A stretch of DNA of 64,000 nucleotides from Chitinophaga agrisoli (GCF_008386695.1 NZ_VUOC01000001.1:1462347-1526346); one strand, 5' to 3'. Counted from the stretch's first letter, positions 8,324 to 17,868 are shown. The notes: generated by a model from the sequence alone, not told the origin. Numbers and translations are program-made.

Positions 8324-8935
8324 ATGGAAGTACAGGAACGAATTTTAGATACGGCATTTGGACTGTTCCGGCAATACGGGACCAGGTCCATTACCATGGA
8401 CGATATAGCTACCAGGATGGGCATCTCAAAAAAAACACTGTACGCCCATTTTGTAGACAAGGACGATATGGTGGTACATTCCATCCGCCGGTACCTCGAG
8501 ATCATGCAGGAAGAAGACCGGCTGGCCCGCGAACGGTCTGCCAATGCCATCGAAGAGCTGTTTGAAACGATGAATATGATGGACGTGAAGCTGAGGAACA
8601 TGAACCCGGTGATCATGCTGGACCTCCAGAAGTTCCATTCCAAAGCCTTCACCGTGTTCCAGGAGTACCGCAATAACTCCCTGCACACCATCATCCGCGG
8701 GAACCTGGAAAGAGGCATCGCGGAAGGGCTGTACCGCAAAGACCTGGATGTAAATATCCTTACGCAGTTCCGGATCGCTTCCGCTATGCTGTGTTTCCAG
8801 CCAGAAGCCTTCCCAATGGACGGGTATGAGATGAGCCGCGTGCAGCGGGTATTACTGGAACATTTCCTGTATGGGGTAGCGGCAGAAGAGGGCTTCCGGT
8901 TGATCGAAAAATACAAACAACAACAAACCAAATAG
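8324..8935 (+). CDS. TetR/AcrR family transcriptional regulator
   Basis: A 203-residue regulator. Residues 1-50 are a classic TetR DNA-binding domain (ERILDTAFGLFRQYGTRSIT, then MDDIATRMGISKKTLYAHF as the helix-turn-helix). The rest is a helical ligand/dimer domain of the usual size. It probably represses the TolC-HlyD-RND pump genes that follow at 10- to 26-base gaps, acting through the palindrome at 8237. I placed the start at 8324 because the HTH begins there and the -7 box lies 50 bases upstream; an earlier in-frame ATG at 8198 precedes the promoter and cannot be used with it. Confidence 0.92.
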   Translation: MEVQERILDTAFGLFRQYGTRSITMDDIATRMGISKKTLYAHFVDKDDMVVHSIRRYLEIMQEEDRLARERSANAIEELFETMNMMDVKLRNMNPVIMLDLQKFHSKAFTVFQEYRNNSLHTIIRGNLERGIAEGLYRKDLDVNILTQFRIASAMLCFQPEAFPMDGYEMSRVQRVLLEHFLYGVAAEEGFRLIEKYKQQQTK

Positions 8936-8945
8936 ACACAACTGT

Positions 8946-10322
8946 ATGCAATCACAACGAATGCACACCATCCTGGCCGGTTCACTGCTACTGGTACTGA
9001 CGTTCGCTACGTCTCTCCGCGCGCAGCAGCCAGCGCCCCCGCAACAGCAGGGCGTTATGCAGCTAAGCGCTAAGCAGGCGGTGGATTATGCCCTGGCTAA
9101 CCAGTCAACCGTAAAGACTGCTAAGCTGGATGAGCTGATCCAGCTGGCCAAGAACAAGGAAGTAAGCGGCCTGGCACTACCCAGCATTACCGGTACCGGA
9201 TCGTACACCTATAACCCGGTGCTGCAGAAGCAGCAGATAGATCTGCACAACTTCGATCCCAGCCTGCCAACAGGTACCTATCAGGCCGTGGCCTTTGGGC
9301 TGGCTCACAACATGAGCGGCGAAGTACGGCTGAACCAGACCTTATTTGATCCCAGCGTGCTTGTAGCCCTGCAGGCCCGTAGAACACTGGAAGACCTGGT
9401 GGCCAAGAACGTGCAGAAATCAGAAGTAGATGTAAAAGTAGCCGTGTATAAAGCCTATTACAACGTACTGTCCGGCAACAAAGCGCTTACCATCATCAAA
9501 GGCAACATCACCACACTGGAAAAAACGCTCAACGATACCCGCGAGACCTATAAGAACGGCCTGGCAGAAAAGCTGGATGTAGACCGGCTGACCGTACAAC
9601 TGGTCAACCTGAATACGGAAGCTACTAACCTCCGGAACGTGATAGAAGTTGGTACCGCCGCGCTCAAATTCCAGATGGGCATGCCCATGGCACAGGAAGT
9701 GGAGCTTACGGATACTTTAACCACAGAGGCCATTGCCCAGCAGAATATTGAAACGGATCAATTCGATTATTCCCAGCGTATCGAATACCAGGCATTGCAG
9801 ACCCAGAAAAAGGTCAATGAGTACGATCTGAAACGTTATAAGCTGAAAGGCTTGCCTACCCTCTCTTTCACCGCCGCTACCGGCGCACTGAGAGGCAGCA
9901 GCAAGTTCGACTATTTTCAGAGCCCTTTATGGTACGGTTATGCCAGCCTGGGCCTCAACCTCTCTGTGCCCATCTTTACCGGGCTGCAAAGGAAACGGCA
10001 GGTAGATCAGGCATTCCTGAATGTAAAGAAAACAGAACAGCAGGTAGAGAACCTGAAACTTTCCATCGACCTGGAACGTTCCCAGTCATCCTCTACCTTC
10101 CGCAATAACCTGCTGAGCCTGCGCTCACAGGAAGAGAATATGAAACTGGCCCAGGAAGTGTACAATACCACAGAGATCAAGTATCGTGAAGGGGTAGGCA
10201 GCAGCCTGGAAGTGAGCAATGCGGAGAAAGACCTGCTTACCGCACAGCAGAATTATTTTGATGCCTTGTATAAAACGATAGTGGCGAAGATCGATTACCT
10301 GAAGGCATACGGCAAACTATAA
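8946..10322 (+). CDS. TolC-family outer-membrane efflux protein
   Basis: A 458-residue outer-membrane channel for a tripartite pump. The signal peptide ends near SLRAQQ (residue 27), followed by a Pro/Gln-rich stretch. The body shows the two TolC repeats: LSAKQAVDYALANQSTVKTA opens the first, and long helical segments with DLVAKNVQKSEVDVKVAVY and ETYKNGLAEKLDVDRL mark the coiled-coil barrel; the second repeat ends EVYNTTEIKYREGVGSSLEV and LLTAQQNYFDAL. Second gene of the operon, 10 bases after the regulator. Confidence 0.92.
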   Translation: MQSQRMHTILAGSLLLVLTFATSLRAQQPAPPQQQGVMQLSAKQAVDYALANQSTVKTAKLDELIQLAKNKEVSGLALPSITGTGSYTYNPVLQKQQIDLHNFDPSLPTGTYQAVAFGLAHNMSGEVRLNQTLFDPSVLVALQARRTLEDLVAKNVQKSEVDVKVAVYKAYYNVLSGNKALTIIKGNITTLEKTLNDTRETYKNGLAEKLDVDRLTVQLVNLNTEATNLRNVIEVGTAALKFQMGMPMAQEVELTDTLTTEAIAQQNIETDQFDYSQRIEYQALQTQKKVNEYDLKRYKLKGLPTLSFTAATGALRGSSKFDYFQSPLWYGYASLGLNLSVPIFTGLQRKRQVDQAFLNVKKTEQQVENLKLSIDLERSQSSSTFRNNLLSLRSQEENMKLAQEVYNTTEIKYREGVGSSLEVSNAEKDLLTAQQNYFDALYKTIVAKIDYLKAYGKL

Positions 10323-10348
10323 ACCTTTGACCTAAAACTGACTAATAT

Positions 10349-11467
10349 ATGTCCAGCAGATACCTCATTATTTCTTTAACAACTGTAATACTGGCCGCCT
10401 GCGGTGGTGGTGCTCCCAAAGACAAAACCGCCGAGCTGCAGAAACTGAAAGCGGAAAAAACCAAACTGGATGCGCAGATCACCGCCCTGGAAGCAGAGCT
10501 GGGAAAATCTGATACCGCCCAGAAAATAAAGACCGTTGCCATCGCCACTTTACAGGACACTGTGTTCCAGCATTACATAGATATCCAGGGCAGTGTAGAC
10601 GCCCGCGAGAACGTAAATGTAACCGCCAAAGTGCCCGGTATCATTACCGCCATCCTGGTAAAGGAAGGGCAGCAGGTAAGCAAAGGCCAGGTGCTGGGCC
10701 AGGTAGATGACCAGATCGCTCGCGCCAGCATTGCGGAAGTAAAAACACAGCTCGAATTAGCCACTACCACTTTCCAGCGTCAGCAGAACCTCTGGAACCA
10801 GAAGATAGGCAGCGAAATGCAGTTCCTCACTGCCAAGAATAATAAAGAAAGCCTGGAGAAAAAGCTGGCCACTTTAAATGATCAGCTGTCCCAGACCCGT
10901 ATTGTATCCCCCATCAGCGGTACGGTAGATGCGGTGATCGCCAAATTGGGCGATAATGCCGGTCCTGGCACGCCCACTGCAGCTTTCCGCGTAGTGAACA
11001 GCAATGCCCTTAAAGTAGTGGCCAATGTGGCAGAAGGATATGCAGGCCGCGTACAGACCGGTAACCAGGTGCTGATCGGCTTCCCGGATATTGATAAGGA
11101 TATCAAAGCTAAGATCTCATTTGCTTCCCGCACCATTGATCCGCAGAGCCGCACCATCAAGATAGAAGTGCCGCTGCCGGCAGATCAGGCCATCCGTCCT
11201 AACATGATCGCACATGTGCGCATTATCGATTATACCGCTAAAGACGCCGTAGTGATACCGGTGAATGTGATCCAGTATACCATGGGTAAACCCTATGTGA
11301 TCGTAGTGAAAGAGAATAGTGGCAAAATGGTGGCGCAACGCCGCGATATAGAAATGGGCCGCACCTATAACGATATAGCAGAGATAAAGAACGGACTGCA
11401 GGCTGGCGATAAACTGGTGACCGCTGGTTACCAGGGACTGAATGATAATGACCTCATCAAGCTGTAA
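10349..11467 (+). CDS. RND efflux periplasmic adaptor lipoprotein
   Basis: A 372-residue membrane-fusion protein. The lipobox VILAAC puts the acylated cysteine at C18. Residues 28-58 form a short N-terminal coiled coil (KLKAEKTKLDAQITALEAEL). Then follow a lipoyl half-motif (VPGIITAILVKEGQQVSKGQVL), the hairpin, the second half-motif (TRIVSPISGTVDAVIAKLGD) and the beta-barrel and membrane-proximal domains. It joins the TolC protein and the RND permease encoded on either side. Confidence 0.92.
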   Translation: MSSRYLIISLTTVILAACGGGAPKDKTAELQKLKAEKTKLDAQITALEAELGKSDTAQKIKTVAIATLQDTVFQHYIDIQGSVDARENVNVTAKVPGIITAILVKEGQQVSKGQVLGQVDDQIARASIAEVKTQLELATTTFQRQQNLWNQKIGSEMQFLTAKNNKESLEKKLATLNDQLSQTRIVSPISGTVDAVIAKLGDNAGPGTPTAAFRVVNSNALKVVANVAEGYAGRVQTGNQVLIGFPDIDKDIKAKISFASRTIDPQSRTIKIEVPLPADQAIRPNMIAHVRIIDYTAKDAVVIPVNVIQYTMGKPYVIVVKENSGKMVAQRRDIEMGRTYNDIAEIKNGLQAGDKLVTAGYQGLNDNDLIKL

Positions 11468-11491
11468 AGGCGCAGCGCTAAACGCTATTTT

Positions 11492-14400
11492 ATGCAAGAC
11501 AACCTGAATAAAGAATTTAAGCCTACCAGCTGGGCCATTGATAATAAGGTGAGTATTTACGTTGCCACTATTATCATTGCGTTTGCAGGTATACTTTCCT
11601 ACTTATCGCTGCCTAAGGAGCAATTTCCGGAGGTAGTGTTCCCGCAATTCTATATCAATACCATATATCCCGGTACAGCGCCGGAAGACATGGAAACGCT
11701 GGTGACCAAACCCATCGAAAAACAGCTGGGCGGCATCTCAGGCGTAAAGAAAATTAAAAGCACCTCCCTGCAGGACTATTCTATCATCACCATCGAATTT
11801 AATACAGATGTGGATATAGAGACCGCCCGCCAGGAAGTACGGGAGAAGGTGGATGAGGCCAAGGCCGATCTGCCTTCCGACCTTACCGTAAACGGTAAAG
11901 AACCACAGATCATTAAGATAGACGTATCACAGATACCTATCATGAACGTAAACCTCTCCGGCGATTTTGACCTGCAGTCACTCAAGAAGTATGCAGACGA
12001 AATGCAGGACAGGATAGAAGCATTAACGGAGATCACCCGCGTGGATATCGTAGGCGCACTGGACAGGGAGATTCAGATCAACGTAGATAAATATAAGATG
12101 GATGCCGCCAGGATCAGCTTCGATGATATCATCAATGCGATAGGAGCAGAGAACCGCACCATTTCCGGTGGCCTCGTATCCATGGACGGGCAGAAACGTA
12201 CGCTCAGTGTAAAAGGCGAGTATAAAGATGCTTCTAAAATCGGCAACATTGTAGTGCGCGGTATGTCCGGCGCTGTAGTGTACCTGAAAGATGTAGCACA
12301 GGTAGTGGATGGTTTTAAAGAGCAGGAAAGTTATGCCAATTTAAATGGTAAGAATGTGATCACGCTGAACGTGATCAAACAGAGTGGTAAGAACCTGATC
12401 GATGCATCAGACAAGATCCGCGGCATTATCACGGAAATGCAGCAGAACTATCTGCCCAAGGGCCTGGATGTGACCATCACGGCAGACCAGTCAAAGTCTA
12501 CCCGCGTAACGCTGCATGATCTTATCAACACCATCATCATCGGCTTTGTGCTGGTAACGGTGATCCTGATGTTCTTCATGGGCGCCGTGAACGCCATCTT
12601 CGTGGCGCTGTCCGTGCCTATCTCTATGTTCATCGCCTTCCTGCTGATGCCTATGTTTGACTTTACGTTAAACATGATGGTACTGTTCTCCTTCCTGCTG
12701 GCCCTGGGTATTGTGGTGGATGACGCCATTGTGGTGATAGAGAACGTGCACCGTATCTTCCAGGAGCGGCATGACCTGGGCATTGTAAAAGCCGCCAAGA
12801 TAGCGGCGGGAGAGGTGTTCCTGCCGGTATTGTCCGGTACCTTAACGGTGCTGGCGCCATTTGTGCCGCTGCTGTTCTGGCCGGGTGTGATAGGTAGCTT
12901 TATGTTCTTCCTGCCGGTAACGCTTATCGTTACACTGGGCGCTTCGCTGGTGGTAGCCTATATCATCAACCCCGTATTTGCGGTAGATTTTATGGATCGC
13001 CATGAAGGGGAGGAGCATCCCAAACCTAAGTTCGACAAGAAGTTCAGGATCCTTACCGCCGTATTTGCCGGCATTGCCATCATCGCTTATCTGAACGATG
13101 TTGGCGTGGGCAACTTTGTAGTGTTCCTGTATATACTGATCGTGCTGGAGCGTTTCTGGCTGGCCAGCGTAGCCCGCCGTTTCCAGCAGCGCGTATGGCC
13201 GCGGGTACAGGAATGGTACCATCGCCGCCTGGCCTGGTGTCTGATAGGCTGGCGCCCCGTAGGCATACTGATAGCTACTTTTGGCCTGCTGGTGTTTAGC
13301 CTGGTGCTGACCGGTATCCGTAATCCTAAAGTGGTATTCTTCCCTACGGCAGATCCTAACTTTATTTATACGTATATAGAGCTGCCCAACGGTACAGATC
13401 AGAAGTATACGGATTCCATTACCAGTATTATAGAAAAGCGGATCACCGCCGTAGTAGGTAAGAACAACCCCATGGTGGAATCCATCATCTCCAACGTAGC
13501 AGTGGGCGCGGGCGATCCCAGCCAGATGGATATGAGCGTGCAGCCGCAGAAAGGTAAAGTGACTGTTGCCTTCGTAGAGTTTGGCGCGCGTAACGGACAA
13601 TCTACCCTGGCTTATCTGGATAAGATCCGTAATGCCGTAAAAGGCATACCGGGCGCAGATATCACGGTAGAGCAGGAGCAGGGCGGTCCTCCCACAGGTA
13701 AGCCCATCAACATAGAAATTACCGGCGATGAGTTTGAAGAGCTGACCACTGCTTCCGATAAACTGAAACGCTACCTGGACTCTCTGCAGATTGGCGGCGT
13801 AGAAGAATTAAGAAGTGATTTCCAGGCCAACAAACCGGAGATCCTCGTAAATATAGACCGTGAAAGGGCTAATAAAGAAGGCATCTCTACCGGCGTGGTA
13901 GGCCTGGCGCTACGTAATGCGCTGTATGGCGCAGAGGCTTCCAAGTTCCGTGATCCGGAAGATGATTACCAGATCATGGTGCGCTTTAACGAAGACCAGC
14001 GTAATAACATCAATACGCTCATGAACCTGAATATCACTTACCGTGATATGAACATGGGCGGCGCTATCCGCCAGGTGCCGTTGTCATCGGTAGCGGATAT
14101 ACGTTATTCCAACACATACGCCAGCATCAAACGTATTGACCAGAAACGCGTGGTTACCCTGTACTCCAACGTGCTTACCGGGTATAATACGAATGAGGTG
14201 GTGCAGCATATACAAACTGCTATCAATGACTTTAGCCGTCCGCCGGGTGTTACCATCAAAATGACCGGTGAGCAGGAAGACCAGATGGAAACCATGAACT
14301 TCCTGATGATGGCCATGCTGGGCGCAGTAGGTTTGATGATGATGATCATGGTAACGCAGTTCAACTCCATTGGCCGTCCGCTGGTGATTGGTATGGAGAT

Positions 14401-15055
14401 CATATTCAGTATCATCGGCGTATTCCTGGGCTTTGCCATTTTTGGTATGAATATATCCATTGTAATGACGGGCGTAGGTATCATGGCGCTGGCCGGTGTG
14501 GTGGTACGTAACGGTATCGTGCTGGTAGAGTTTACAGATCTGCTGGTGAAGCAGGGCACGCCGGTATATGATGCGGTAGTAGAGGCCGGCCGTACCCGTA
14601 TGACGCCGGTATTGCTTACCGCTATTGCGGCCATCCTGGGTCTGATACCGCTGGCTGTGGGCTTTAACATTGACTTTGCCACCCTGTTCTCCACCGGCAA
14701 CCCGCACATCTTCTTTGGCGGTGATAACGTGGCCTTCTGGGGCCCGCTGGCATGGACCATGGTGTTCGGGTTGATCTTTGCCACCTTCCTCACCCTGATA
14801 CTGGTGCCGGTAATGTACGCCATGAACAAGCGCTCTATTGATGTGCTGGACCATTATGGCTGGCCGCGCGGCTTAAAATATGTGCCTTTCCTGGTACTGA
14901 TCACAAAGCTGTTCTCCAAGCGGGAAACCGTGCGTAAGCTGCATGATCCGCACTATGTATCATCCAAACCTTACCGCTTCTTCCCCAACGGGGAGGCGGA
15001 AAAGGAGGAGCTGGAGCATGCCCGGCATATAAAGAAAGGAGTTTCAATGAATTAA
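11492..15055 (+). CDS. RND-family efflux permease
   Basis: An 1187-residue inner-membrane pump of the AcrB/HAE-1 type, probably driven by protons. The N-terminus has the first membrane segment and the porter motif PGTAPEDMETLVTKPIE. TM4 carries GIVVDDAIVVIENV with the paired aspartates of proton relay. The second half repeats the fold and has GIMALAGVVVRNGIVLVEF. It is about 150 residues longer than AcrB: residues 500-585 hold an insertion with two more hydrophobic segments (ILTAVFAGIAIIAYL, VVFLYILIVLERF) and a basic stretch, seen in other long Bacteroidota pumps. The C-terminus extends into a charged tail. The substrate cannot be predicted. Confidence 0.92.
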   Translation: MQDNLNKEFKPTSWAIDNKVSIYVATIIIAFAGILSYLSLPKEQFPEVVFPQFYINTIYPGTAPEDMETLVTKPIEKQLGGISGVKKIKSTSLQDYSIITIEFNTDVDIETARQEVREKVDEAKADLPSDLTVNGKEPQIIKIDVSQIPIMNVNLSGDFDLQSLKKYADEMQDRIEALTEITRVDIVGALDREIQINVDKYKMDAARISFDDIINAIGAENRTISGGLVSMDGQKRTLSVKGEYKDASKIGNIVVRGMSGAVVYLKDVAQVVDGFKEQESYANLNGKNVITLNVIKQSGKNLIDASDKIRGIITEMQQNYLPKGLDVTITADQSKSTRVTLHDLINTIIIGFVLVTVILMFFMGAVNAIFVALSVPISMFIAFLLMPMFDFTLNMMVLFSFLLALGIVVDDAIVVIENVHRIFQERHDLGIVKAAKIAAGEVFLPVLSGTLTVLAPFVPLLFWPGVIGSFMFFLPVTLIVTLGASLVVAYIINPVFAVDFMDRHEGEEHPKPKFDKKFRILTAVFAGIAIIAYLNDVGVGNFVVFLYILIVLERFWLASVARRFQQRVWPRVQEWYHRRLAWCLIGWRPVGILIATFGLLVFSLVLTGIRNPKVVFFPTADPNFIYTYIELPNGTDQKYTDSITSIIEKRITAVVGKNNPMVESIISNVAVGAGDPSQMDMSVQPQKGKVTVAFVEFGARNGQSTLAYLDKIRNAVKGIPGADITVEQEQGGPPTGKPINIEITGDEFEELTTASDKLKRYLDSLQIGGVEELRSDFQANKPEILVNIDRERANKEGISTGVVGLALRNALYGAEASKFRDPEDDYQIMVRFNEDQRNNINTLMNLNITYRDMNMGGAIRQVPLSSVADIRYSNTYASIKRIDQKRVVTLYSNVLTGYNTNEVVQHIQTAINDFSRPPGVTIKMTGEQEDQMETMNFLMMAMLGAVGLMMMIMVTQFNSIGRPLVIGMEIIFSIIGVFLGFAIFGMNISIVMTGVGIMALAGVVVRNGIVLVEFTDLLVKQGTPVYDAVVEAGRTRMTPVLLTAIAAILGLIPLAVGFNIDFATLFSTGNPHIFFGGDNVAFWGPLAWTMVFGLIFATFLTLILVPVMYAMNKRSIDVLDHYGWPRGLKYVPFLVLITKLFSKRETVRKLHDPHYVSSKPYRFFPNGEAEKEELEHARHIKKGVSMN

Positions 15056-15120
15056 AATAAACGGCTATTGCAATTCGTCAATAGCTGATACAGTGTAACA
15101 GTTGTAGGTTTAACAGATCA

Positions 15121-15152
15121 CCGTTCCGATGTCTATCGGGACGGTTTTTTTG
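15121..15152 (+). terminator. Terminator of the efflux operon
   Basis: Stem CCGTTCCGAT / ATCGGGACGG with loop GTCT (one G-T pair) and a run of eight T. It lies 66 bases after the RND permease stop codon. Confidence 0.92.
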
Positions 15153-15186
15153 TAATATTTAACAGTTGTTTCCCTGCCGGTTTTAT

Positions 15187-15194
15187 TATTTTTG
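15187..15194 (+). promoter_or_regulatory. -7 box before the AIM24-like gene
   Basis: TATTTTTG fits TAnnTTTG, 33 bases before the ATG at 15228. Its position makes the in-frame GTG at 15192 impossible as the start. No clear -33 TTTG is seen. Confidence 0.5.
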
Positions 15195-15227
15195 GTATCT
15201 GATTATCCCTTTAATTCAGTCAATATT

Positions 15228-16013
15228 ATGCGAAAGAACCACGAAATCGACTACAGGATCTACGGTGAAGAGATCCAGATGGTGGAAATTGAGTTAGACC
15301 CCCAGGAAACCGTTGTTGCCGAAAGCGGCAGCTTTATGATGATGGATCAGGATATCCAGATGCAAACCATGTTTGGCGATGGTTCCCAACCCAACCAGGG
15401 CCTTTTTGGCAAGCTGCTCAGCGCCGGCAAGCGCATCCTCACCGGCGAAAGCCTGTTTATGACTGCCTTTACCAATGCGGGACAAGGAAAGAAAAAAGTA
15501 AGTTTTGCCGCCCCCTATCCCGGTAAGATCATCCCCCTGGACCTGTCCCTGATGGGCGGTAAGATGATCTGCCAGAAAGACGCCTTCCTCTGCGCCGCTA
15601 AAGGCGTGAGCGTAGGTATAGAGTGGCAGCGTAAGCTGGGTACCGGCCTGTTTGGCGGGGAAGGCTTTATTATGCAGAAGCTGGAGGGCGACGGGATGGC
15701 CTTTGTACATGCCGGTGGTATGGTCATAGAAAGGGAGCTGCGCCCCGGAGAAGTGTTGAAGATAGACACGGGTTGCGTGGTAGCCTACACTCAGAATGTG
15801 GACTTTAATATAGAATTCGTAAAAGGCGTCCGGAATATGATCTTTGGCGGGGAAGGCCTGTTTTTCGCCACCCTGCGCGGTCCCGGTAAGGTGTGGGTAC
15901 AGTCCCTGCCCATTAGCCGCCTCGCTAGCCGGATTATTGCATATGGTACCGGACCAAGGAAAGAAGAAGGTAGCGTATTGGGCGGTTTGGGTAACCTCCT
16001 GGACGGCGATTGA
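15228..16013 (+). CDS. AIM24 / TIGR00266 family protein
   Basis: A 261-residue soluble protein of the AIM24 family, a glycine-rich double beta-helix-like fold. Recognisable parts: YRIYGEEIQMVEIELDPQETV, AESGSFMMMD, GKRILTGESLFMTAFTN, then GGEGFIMQKLEGDGMAFVHAGG and RNMIFGGEGLFFATLRGPGKVWVQS, the usual C-terminal signature. The yeast namesake is a mitochondrial protein; in bacteria the role is unclear. It has no partner in the neighbourhood. Confidence 0.88.
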   Translation: MRKNHEIDYRIYGEEIQMVEIELDPQETVVAESGSFMMMDQDIQMQTMFGDGSQPNQGLFGKLLSAGKRILTGESLFMTAFTNAGQGKKKVSFAAPYPGKIIPLDLSLMGGKMICQKDAFLCAAKGVSVGIEWQRKLGTGLFGGEGFIMQKLEGDGMAFVHAGGMVIERELRPGEVLKIDTGCVVAYTQNVDFNIEFVKGVRNMIFGGEGLFFATLRGPGKVWVQSLPISRLASRIIAYGTGPRKEEGSVLGGLGNLLDGD

Positions 16014-16346
16014 GCCATTGGAGCGGCCCGGCTATAGAAAAAAAATGGGATTTAAGAGATATTTTACAGAATATTTACCAACAAAGTAGTAGCTTAGCTT
16101 AGGATTACTGTTGAAAAACCATTTGCCTATGCCAGCCGGTACTTGAGCAGGAAAATTTGAAAGTTTGTTATGAAACGACTGACAGTATAAAATAAATGGG
16201 GTGGACCAGCGGATTGACATAAGATATTCCCGTATATTTGATATCAGGTAGCATCACAATCTGTCGTTCTGTGTAAAATTACGTTAACTGGGATTCGCCA
16301 AAAACACTAATGAAAGGGTGCATAATTAAAAGAATAGCACCATAGT
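16014..16346. other. Intergenic region before the 2H phosphoesterase gene
   Basis: Together with 16379-16584, this makes about 570 bases without a gene. A second box matching TAnnTTTG (TATATTTG, 16233-16240) has no good -33 partner. Short open frames here are not credible. I see no RNA gene. Confidence 0.5.
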
Positions 16347-16378
16347 ATTGTAAGGAATGCGGCACTCACTTATCTTTG
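16347..16378 (+). promoter_or_regulatory. Promoter giving a 200-base leader
   Basis: ATTG (one mismatch to TTTG), 20 bases, then TATCTTTG, a full match to the -7 consensus. A start near 16385 would give a leader of about 200 bases before the Gly-rich gene. The leader contains the inverted repeat TTTCAT-TTTT-ATGAAA at 16532-16547. Confidence 0.5.
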
Positions 16379-16584
16379 TTCCTCCAGAAAGAAAGGTAAA
16401 GAGATAACTAAAATTAATGGAAACAAAACAGCCGGTATAAAACGTGGACTGGAGAAAACCCGGATGACCATACCTGGGTATCACCGGCATCATAACTAAC
16501 ATTACATATATCACTCTATACAGAGATGAGTTTCATTTTTATGAAATCATAGCTATTATTGCTTCAAACGCTTAATTAAGTAAG

Positions 16585-17787
16585 ATGAATTTTGAGAGAA
16601 ATGAACGCCCCCGCAAGTACTCTTCAGATGTAAACAAGGACAAAGAGTATGATCCCAACAAGGAGAGGCCGGGCGGCTACAACCGACCCGACTTTAACAG
16701 TGAGCGGGAGGGAAGACCCAACTACAACCGGGGGGATCGCGATGGCGGCAGACCCGATTACAACAAAGGAGATGGCGGTGGCGGCTACAGGCCCCGCGAA
16801 AATTACAACCGTGATGGTGGTGGCGGATACAACCGCGAAGGTGGCGGCGGCGGATATGACCGCGGCGGCGGCGGTGGTGGTTACAACCGTGGCGGTGGCG
16901 GCGGTTACGATCGCGGCGGCGGCGGTGGTGGATATGACCGTGGTGGCGGCGGCGGCGGTTACAATCGCGGCGGTGGCGGCGGTGGTTACGACCGTGGCGG
17001 CGGCGGTGGTTATGATCGCGGCGGTGGCGGCGGTGGTTACAATCGCGGCGGTGGCGGCGGTGGATATGACCGTGGCGGCGGCGGTGGTGGTTACAACCGT
17101 GGCGGTGGCGGCGGTGGTTACAATCGCGGCGGCGGTGGCGGTGGTTACAATCGCGGCGGTGGCGGCGGTGGTTTCCAGAGAAGGCCCGGCGGCGGTGGCA
17201 GACCGTTTACCCCCAAACCTGATAACAAAATTTACTTTATCGCCTTATTGCCTACTGCCGAAGTAGGTAAGGAGATCATCAAAATAAAGCAGGAATTTGC
17301 AGAGAAATACGGCCCTATGTACGCATTGAAAGTACTGCCGCATATCACACTGCAGGTGCCTTTTACCGCAGATCCCGCATTGGAAAAAGCATTCTGCGAT
17401 GAACTGGCTGAATTCGCAAAAAGCCAGGCGCCCTTTGAAGTATCCCTGAACGGCTTTGGTACTTTCCCCAACAAGCAGAACCGGGTACTGTTCATTAACG
17501 TAGAGAAAAGCGAAACCATGTCTGCCATGCACCGTCAGCTGATCAACTTCCTGCGTAAGGAATTTGGCTTCAGCACTATGCTGGCCCGCACAGGCTTCAC
17601 TCCTCACGTTACTGTGGCCTTCAAAGACCTGGAAGATGACCAGTTCAACAAGGCATGGCCGGAATATGAAACCAAAGAGTACCAGGCTTCCTTTAAGGTG
17701 AATAACCTGTACTTCCTGCGCCATAACGGCAAATCCTGGGAAGTGCTGCAGAAATGCAAACTGGGTGGCGGCGCTACTCCTGCGTGA
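16585..17787 (+). CDS. 2H phosphoesterase (2'-5' RNA ligase-like) with long Gly/Tyr/Arg tail
   Basis: A 400-residue two-part protein. Residues 214-395 are a LigT/2H phosphoesterase domain with both catalytic motifs, H253-I-T-L and H341-V-T-V, and YFIALLPT at its start. Such enzymes act on 2'-5' or cyclic phosphodiester bonds in RNA or nucleotides. Residues 1-73 are charged and disordered (NERPRKYSSD, PNYNRGDRDGG). Residues 74-196 consist of about 14 repeats of Y-[D/N]-R-G5-6, ending F-Q-R-R-P. This is the composition of eukaryotic RGG/FUS-type RNA-binding, phase-separating tails. I infer an RNA-directed enzyme that may bind or condense on RNA. The exact substrate is unknown. The gene stands alone, ending at a terminator shared with fecR. 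Confidence 0.85.
   Translation: MNFERNERPRKYSSDVNKDKEYDPNKERPGGYNRPDFNSEREGRPNYNRGDRDGGRPDYNKGDGGGGYRPRENYNRDGGGGYNREGGGGGYDRGGGGGGYNRGGGGGYDRGGGGGGYDRGGGGGGYNRGGGGGGYDRGGGGGYDRGGGGGGYNRGGGGGGYDRGGGGGGYNRGGGGGGYNRGGGGGGYNRGGGGGGFQRRPGGGGRPFTPKPDNKIYFIALLPTAEVGKEIIKIKQEFAEKYGPMYALKVLPHITLQVPFTADPALEKAFCDELAEFAKSQAPFEVSLNGFGTFPNKQNRVLFINVEKSETMSAMHRQLINFLRKEFGFSTMLARTGFTPHVTVAFKDLEDDQFNKAWPEYETKEYQASFKVNNLYFLRHNGKSWEVLQKCKLGGGATPA
16804..17172 (+). repeat. In-frame Gly-rich coding repeat
   Basis: Tandem units of 24 or 27 bases encoding Y-[D/N]-R followed by five or six Gly. Codons for Gly alternate GGC/GGT, so the DNA itself is strongly repetitive and likely to vary in copy number by slippage or recombination. 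Units differ in length by single Gly codons, as slippage would produce. Confidence 0.9.
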
Positions 17788-17835
17788 TCATCAACTTGAT
17801 AGCATTAGCGGTATATGCCGCGCTGAAAGCATAAT

Positions 17836-17868
17836 AAAAAGCCCTCCGCATGCGGAGGGCTTTTTTTG
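17836..17868. terminator. Bidirectional terminator
   Basis: Perfect ten-base palindromic stem GCCCTCCGCA / TGCGGAGGGC, A-run on the left and seven T on the right. It lies between the converging 2H phosphoesterase and fecR genes and can serve both. Confidence 0.93.

Noticed and set aside
16417-16440. A seven-codon leader peptide, METKQPV, in the 200-base leader of the 2H phosphoesterase gene
   Set aside because: No good ribosome site next to the ATG and no attenuator hairpin after it; chance is likely.
16804-17172. CRISPR-like periodicity in the Gly-rich region
   Set aside because: Units are contiguous, in frame and code for a plausible protein tail.
16649-17266. A 205-codon open frame in another frame through the Gly-rich repeat
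   Set aside because: It is the repeat read out of frame (Ala/Val-rich), stays open only because GGN runs lack stops.
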